From Luteitalea sp. TBR-22 (lineage in GTDB: Bacteria; Acidobacteriota; Vicinamibacteria; Vicinamibacterales; Vicinamibacteraceae): 64,000 bases of DNA. The position numbers and the translations under genes are program-made. Location of the stretch: positions 3,494,501 to 3,558,500 of the forward strand of contig NZ_AP024452.1 in NCBI RefSeq assembly GCF_016865485.1. Direction: 5' to 3'. Numbering within the stretch: position 1 is the first letter of the stretch; the number at the start of each line of letters is the position of its first letter. The notes beneath the pieces were generated by a model. That model ran no database searches and had not been told where the DNA came from. It saw nothing but the letters and a program-made list of their open reading frames with translations. Positions 60,643-64,000 of this stretch are shown here, piece by piece.

Positions 60643-62562
60643 TCACCGCCAGCGGATGTCGTCGGGCGACAGGAGCGGACGCACCGTGGCCTCGGGGGCG
60701 TGCGCGTGGACGTCGAGGGCCGTGAGCGGGCCGAACCGCAGGCCAGCGCGCTGCTCGATCGTCGTCAGCGGCACCTGGAAGGTCTCGTAGGCGCCGAACA
60801 CCGCCTCGCGGTGCGGCAGGAACCCGCGCTGCGACAGGAGGTACCCCGACACGCTGAGGCGCTGCGTCTCGTCGTGCACGAAGACGATCACCTTCCAGCA
60901 CTCGACCGGCACCGCCACGCCCTCGAACACCGGGTCGTCGTCGCGCAGCACGGGGCCGGTGAAGACCGAGATCTTCTGGTCGTCCTCGCGGGCGTTCTGG
61001 AGCGCGTAATCCTCGAGCCCGAGCCAGATGCCGGCGTTGAAGGGTTGCATCTGCGGCACGGCGTTGGCCAGGTGCATGGAGTCGGCATTGCCCTCCTCGG
61101 CCTCGGCGCGCGTCTCGCCCCAGGCCGGGTCCTCGCGGCGCGTCATGTGGCCGCGGCTGAAACGCGGCGCGTTGCCGTACACCGGTCCCTCGAGCTGCCG
61201 GGCCTCCGGGATGCGCGGATCGAGGCGCCAGTCCCGCCGACGGAGATGGGGCACGCTGCGGGCGCCGTCGATGTTGACGGCGCTGACGTAACAGAGCCGG
61301 CGGGCGCGGCTCATCACCACCGAGAAGTGCCGGTACGGAATCTCCCGCCATGGTCGGCCCTGCCACTCCACTTCGAGGACGTCGGCGTCCTGCACGATGG
61401 TCGGCAGCGGCGCGGTGGGCACGGCCGCGCCCAGGAAGTCGTCGCGGTAGCCGTCGCGCGTCTCGTAGCCGGCGATCGCGGGATGGACGACGGGCGGCTC
61501 GGCTGGCACCTCGGGGGACGGCGGCGGCGTGGCCGGCACCGTCACCATCGGCCGGATCGCCGTGATGGCATCGAGCACGTAGCCGCCGCGCACCGCGTAG
61601 TTGGCGCGCTCGAGGGTGCCGGAGAAGTGGACGCCGAGCGCGCCGCCGGTCTCGAGATCGAGCACGGCCGATCCCGAACTGCCTCCGAGGGTCGTCGCGT
61701 CGTGGGAGAAGGCCCACGCGCCCGTCGGCATCGCCGAGATGCGCCCGGGTGAGAAACGCTTGACGCCGTAGATGCCGCCGAACAGCCGCCGGGCGACGTC
61801 GGCGCTGGGCGTGCCGAGCGGGTCTTCCGCCGGATAGCCGACCACGGCGACGTCGCGGCCCCAGTCGAGGGGCACGTCGGCGAACGGGATGGGCGGGGGC
61901 AGCGCGCCGGAACCGGGCGAGAGCCTGAGCAGCGCGAGGTCCGGCGCCTGCGCATCGGCCAGGTCGGCCAGGTAGAGCACCTGATCGACGCCGACCTCGA
62001 ACTCCTCGGTCGCCCCGTCGGCCACGTACTCCTCCCGCAGGTCGACGCGGGCCGCCATGGTGTCCTGCCCGAAGGCCCGCCGGAACACGAGGTGGGTCTG
62101 CTCGCGCGCCGTGAACTCCTCGGCGACGTGCGCGTTGGTCACCACCAGGTGCTCGGCGACGATCCATGCCGTGCCCGCCTGGTGCAGGCGCGGATGGCCG
62201 GTCAGCTCGATGCGCCCGACGCTGGCCAGCCGTGACTCGAACCGCGCCCGCGTGGCCTCGAGCCGGCGACGCAACTCCGGCGATTCCGGCAGCTGGATGC
62301 GATTGCGCTGGACGAGCATCGCAGGGCGGCCATGCGCCACCACGACCGCCTCCACCTGGATCTGGCCGTCGAGTTCCTCCGCGTTGCGGGCTTCCGCCGG
62401 CCAGCCGGGCTCGCCCTCGACGAAGGTGCGCACCGACGCCATGCTCACGCCGATGCGGGCAGCCGGCACGGGTCGCTCGTTCCGCCCCGCCATGGCGAGG
62501 AGTTCGTGTGCGATGGGTTGGTCGGCCAGCAGCACGGCGCGCGCACGTTCGCGAAGGGACAT
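60643..62562 (-). CDS. Trypsin-like serine protease fused to a NUC1/EndoG-type DNA/RNA nuclease
   Basis: Protein of 639 residues without signal peptide. Residues 1-110 are helical and unassigned (possible regulatory or effector-associated domain). Residues about 110-345 are a trypsin-like fold with catalytic triad H145 (TNAHV), D208 (APDLALLRL) and S296 (TLGGSSGSAV). A Pro-rich hinge (345-360) leads to a beta-beta-alpha-metal nuclease of the DNA/RNA non-specific endonuclease family: catalytic H472 in SRGHM (variant of DRGH), metal N509 in QPFNAGIW and E517 eight residues later, as in Serratia nuclease. It probably acts inside the cell, with the protease controlling or releasing the nuclease (inference). 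The nitrilase gene is 65 bases upstream on the same strand. Confidence 0.9.
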   Translation of the reverse strand: MSLRERARAVLLADQPIAHELLAMAGRNERPVPAARIGVSMASVRTFVEGEPGWPAEARNAEELDGQIQVEAVVVAHGRPAMLVQRNRIQLPESPELRRRLEATRARFESRLASVGRIELTGHPRLHQAGTAWIVAEHLVVTNAHVAEEFTAREQTHLVFRRAFGQDTMAARVDLREEYVADGATEEFEVGVDQVLYLADLADAQAPDLALLRLSPGSGALPPPIPFADVPLDWGRDVAVVGYPAEDPLGTPSADVARRLFGGIYGVKRFSPGRISAMPTGAWAFSHDATTLGGSSGSAVLDLETGGALGVHFSGTLERANYAVRGGYVLDAITAIRPMVTVPATPPPSPEVPAEPPVVHPAIAGYETRDGYRDDFLGAAVPTAPLPTIVQDADVLEVEWQGRPWREIPYRHFSVVMSRARRLCYVSAVNIDGARSVPHLRRRDWRLDPRIPEARQLEGPVYGNAPRFSRGHMTRREDPAWGETRAEAEEGNADSMHLANAVPQMQPFNAGIWLGLEDYALQNAREDDQKISVFTGPVLRDDDPVFEGVAVPVECWKVIVFVHDETQRLSVSGYLLSQRGFLPHREAVFGAYETFQVPLTTIEQRAGLRFGPLTALDVHAHAPEATVRPLLSPDDIRWR

Positions 62563-62627
62563 GCCCCTAGAACGCCCGCGCCGCCCGCCGCGCACAGCGT
62601 GGCCGACAGACAGCCGCCGGCCCCGCC

Positions 62628-63416
62628 TCAGTCGATCGCCACGTCGACCAGCAGCAGGGCGTCCGCGTCGGCCCCGTAGGGTCCCTGCAGCACCGACGTC
62701 CCGCTCGGCGCGACGACCAGGGAGCAGCCGATGCACGCGTGCCCCGCCCACGCCCCTGCGGTGATCGGCCCGACGTTGCTCGCCCCGGCGACCCACACAT
62801 GCTCGTCGCGCGCGACCGCGCCGTAGCACCGACGCCACAGCTCGCCGTACGGCGTCGCGGCGTTGTCGTGGTCGGGCGGCACGGCCCACGCGCACGGCGA
62901 CAGCAGGAGGCGCGCGCCCATGCGGGCCAGCGTGCGGCTGATCACCTCGCCCTCGGCGAAGGCGTCGGCGCAGATCAGCAGGCCGAGGCGTCCCCACGGT
63001 GACTCGGTCACGCCGAGGCGGTCGCCGCGGGCGTAGGTGCCGGCGGCGATGTCGAGCTCGTTGATCTTGCGATGGTGCAGGCGAACGACGCCGGTGTCGT
63101 CGATGAGCACGGCCGCGTTGTAGACAGCGGCCTCGGCCCGCTCGACGATGCCAGAGCAGACCCAGACGCCGGCGCGGCGCGCGGCGGCGCGGAAGGCGGC
63201 GCAGGTCGGGCCGTCGGGGATGGCGTCGGCGAGGCGGGCCGAATCGGGCGCCATCCAGCCGAGAGGCAATGCCTCAGGGAGCAGGACGAGGTCGGCGCCG
63301 GCCGCGGCGGCCTCGTCGATGCGCGCGAGTGCGCGGGCGAGTGTCGCTTCACGCTCGCCGGGCACGATGCGCAGTTGCGCGAGGGCGAGGCGCAGGTGTG
63401 TGGGCCGGGACGTCAC
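62628..63416 (-). CDS. Nitrilase-superfamily carbon-nitrogen hydrolase
   Basis: Protein of 262 residues with the complete catalytic triad E48 (LLPEALPLG), K117 (HHRKINELD) and C149 (LLICADAF). Length and the short C-terminus place it among the nitrilase-superfamily amidases. The glutamate-lysine-cysteine site hydrolyses an amide or nitrile; the substrate is not evident. It stands upstream of the protease-nuclease gene on the same strand with a 65-base gap, so cotranscription is possible. Upstream on the other side lies tRNA-Glu in the opposite direction. Confidence 0.9.
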   Translation of the reverse strand: MTSRPTHLRLALAQLRIVPGEREATLARALARIDEAAAAGADLVLLPEALPLGWMAPDSARLADAIPDGPTCAAFRAAARRAGVWVCSGIVERAEAAVYNAAVLIDDTGVVRLHHRKINELDIAAGTYARGDRLGVTESPWGRLGLLICADAFAEGEVISRTLARMGARLLLSPCAWAVPPDHDNAATPYGELWRRCYGAVARDEHVWVAGASNVGPITAGAWAGHACIGCSLVVAPSGTSVLQGPYGADADALLLVDVAID

Positions 63417-63496
63417 CGAGGCAGGGTACCTCGCCTGTGGTACCCTTGGGGGTCGGCCGGCCCTCCCGGGCCCGTGCCCTCAGCAGCACCCCCTCC

Positions 63497-63572
63497 GTCC
63501 CCATCGTCCAGAGGCCCAGGACGCGGCCCTTTCAAGGCTGAAACGCGGGTTCGAATCCCGCTGGGGACGCCA
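63497..63572 (+). tRNA. tRNA-Glu (anticodon UUC), CCA encoded
   Basis: 76 bases fold into a complete cloverleaf: acceptor stem GTCCCCA/TGGGGAC, D stem GTCC/GGAC, anticodon stem CGGCC/GGCTG with loop CTTTCAA (anticodon TTC, Glu), four-base variable region, T stem GCGGG/CCCGC with loop TTCGAAT, discriminator G and an encoded CCA. It is a likely substrate of MnmA encoded at 16014. Confidence 0.97.
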
Positions 63573-63631
63573 ACTCCCTTCGGGCCGCTCCTGTCACACG
63601 AGTGACGGATCATTCCGACGACAGGCGTGAC

Positions 63632-63766
63632 ATGGCCGCCCCACAGGGGTTGGCGATGCGCTCGCGAGTCCCCCGGAGCGTGATCACCCCGGGCTCTCTA
63701 CAGACGTCCGTCGGCTGGTTCACGCTCACCACCGACGACGAGTTCCGCGACTTGCGCGCGAAGTAG
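63632..63766 (+). CDS. Doubtful 44-residue open frame downstream of tRNA-Glu
   Basis: A frame of 44 codons (MAAPQGLAMRSRV ... GWFTLTTDDEFRDLRAK) follows the tRNA after 59 bases. There is no good ribosome-binding site and no recognised family. It might be a fragment of a larger gene placed behind the tRNA, or chance. Confidence 0.2.
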   Translation: MAAPQGLAMRSRVPRSVITPGSLQTSVGWFTLTTDDEFRDLRAK

Positions 63767-63771
63767 CGCGC

Positions 63772-64000
63772 TTACCGCTTCTTCGCGGCCCGCTTGGTGA
63801 CCCGCGGCTGATCGCCCTGATCGCCGTATCCGGGCTTGACGGCTTTCTTCGCCACCCGCCGCCGGTCCGCCGCCAACGACTGCCCCAGGTCGTCCGACTC
63901 CTTGAAGGTGCCCTCGGCGCTGCGCTTGACCAGCCGCTTGTCCCGGCCGGTATCGATGAGCGTGCGCTTGGTGGATGCGCGCTTGGTCGTCTTCTTCGCC
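63772..64000 (-). CDS. Small basic conserved hypothetical protein, C-terminal part (cut by window end)
   Basis: The last 75 codons of a minus-strand gene are visible; the start lies beyond base 64000. The sequence is very rich in Lys and Arg: AKKTTKRASTKRT, then LIDTGRDKRLVKRSAEGTFKESDD-LGQSLAADRRRVAKK, then KPGYGDQGDQPRVTKRAAKKR. The middle block (LIDTG-DKR-VKR ... FKESDD ... DRRR) looks like a small conserved family I have no function for. The flanking Lys/Ala stretches resemble nucleic-acid-binding tails. It stands tail to tail with the tRNA-side sequence. Confidence 0.75.
   Translation of the reverse strand, partial: AKKTTKRASTKRTLIDTGRDKRLVKRSAEGTFKESDDLGQSLAADRRRVAKKAVKPGYGDQGDQPRVTKRAAKKR

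Overview
The window looks like a chromosomal segment of a high-GC Gram-negative bacterium, most likely an Acidobacteriota member near Vicinamibacteria (Luteitalea-like). This is inferred from the very GC-rich third positions, a protein with the VWFA-related domain typical of Acidobacteria (30266-31567), secreted BACON/DUF5666-type and DUF4397 proteins, and an orphan FliK/FlhB-C pair. No 16S rRNA gene is present, so the placement is not proven. Genes are tightly packed; many neighbours share 4-nt ATGA/GTGA overlaps. No insertion sequence, prophage or CRISPR array was found.

Layout. (1) 1-7047, plus strand: an exopolysaccharide operon with four family-4 glycosyltransferases, one family-2 glycosyltransferase, an undecaprenyl-phosphate sugar-1-phosphate transferase (priming enzyme) and UDP-glucuronate decarboxylase (UDP-xylose supply). 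(2) 7069-14679, minus strand: phosphatidylglycerophosphate synthase, a TPR/S-layer-homology protein, HflX, a YbaK-type deacylase, an MFS transporter, an acyl-CoA dehydrogenase, a methyltransferase and a bactofilin. (3) 14811-17084: cysteine desulfurase and MnmA, a sulfur-relay pair for tRNA 2-thiouridine. (4) 17189-23390, minus: thioredoxin reductase, thioredoxin, glycogen synthase with a long basic N-terminal extension, a D,D-carboxypeptidase and an M20 peptidase. (5) 23685-30140, plus: a small unknown protein, a LysR regulator, then a hom-thrB-thrC-lysC operon for threonine and aspartate-family synthesis, preceded by a 339-bp leader that contains a clear hairpin plus T-tract. (6) 30266-33670, minus: VWFA-related protein, a basic-tailed hypothetical, and a protein joining a possible PD-(D/E)XK domain to a histone-H1-like Lys/Ala/Pro tail.

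(7) 33860-43628: hemE-PPOX haem genes, a secreted-looking O-methyltransferase, arginase, a DUF2911 protein, an orphan FliK/FlhB-C pair on the minus strand, polyphosphate kinase, a CBM9-like protein and a DinB protein. (8) 43639-53065: DUF4397 protein, BACON lipoprotein plus beta-barrel protein, a three-gene membrane cluster (DUF3618, holin-X-like, and a third protein) and a class A penicillin-binding protein. (9) 53107-58680: two large secreted proteins, one with a cytochrome-c type CxxCH site and repeated C-terminal domains, the other a parallel beta-helix protein. (10) 58859-64000: an SDR oxidoreductase, a DenD-like dehydrogenase, a trypsin-like protease fused to a NUC1/EndoG-type nuclease, a nitrilase-family hydrolase, tRNA-Glu(UUC) and the C-terminal part of a small basic protein.

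The most unusual item is the protease-nuclease fusion at 60643-62562, in which both active sites look intact. Other points of interest are the H1-like tailed protein, the methyltransferase with a signal sequence, the CxxCH-containing giant secreted protein, the hom leader, and a 25-pair hairpin between trxA and trxB.
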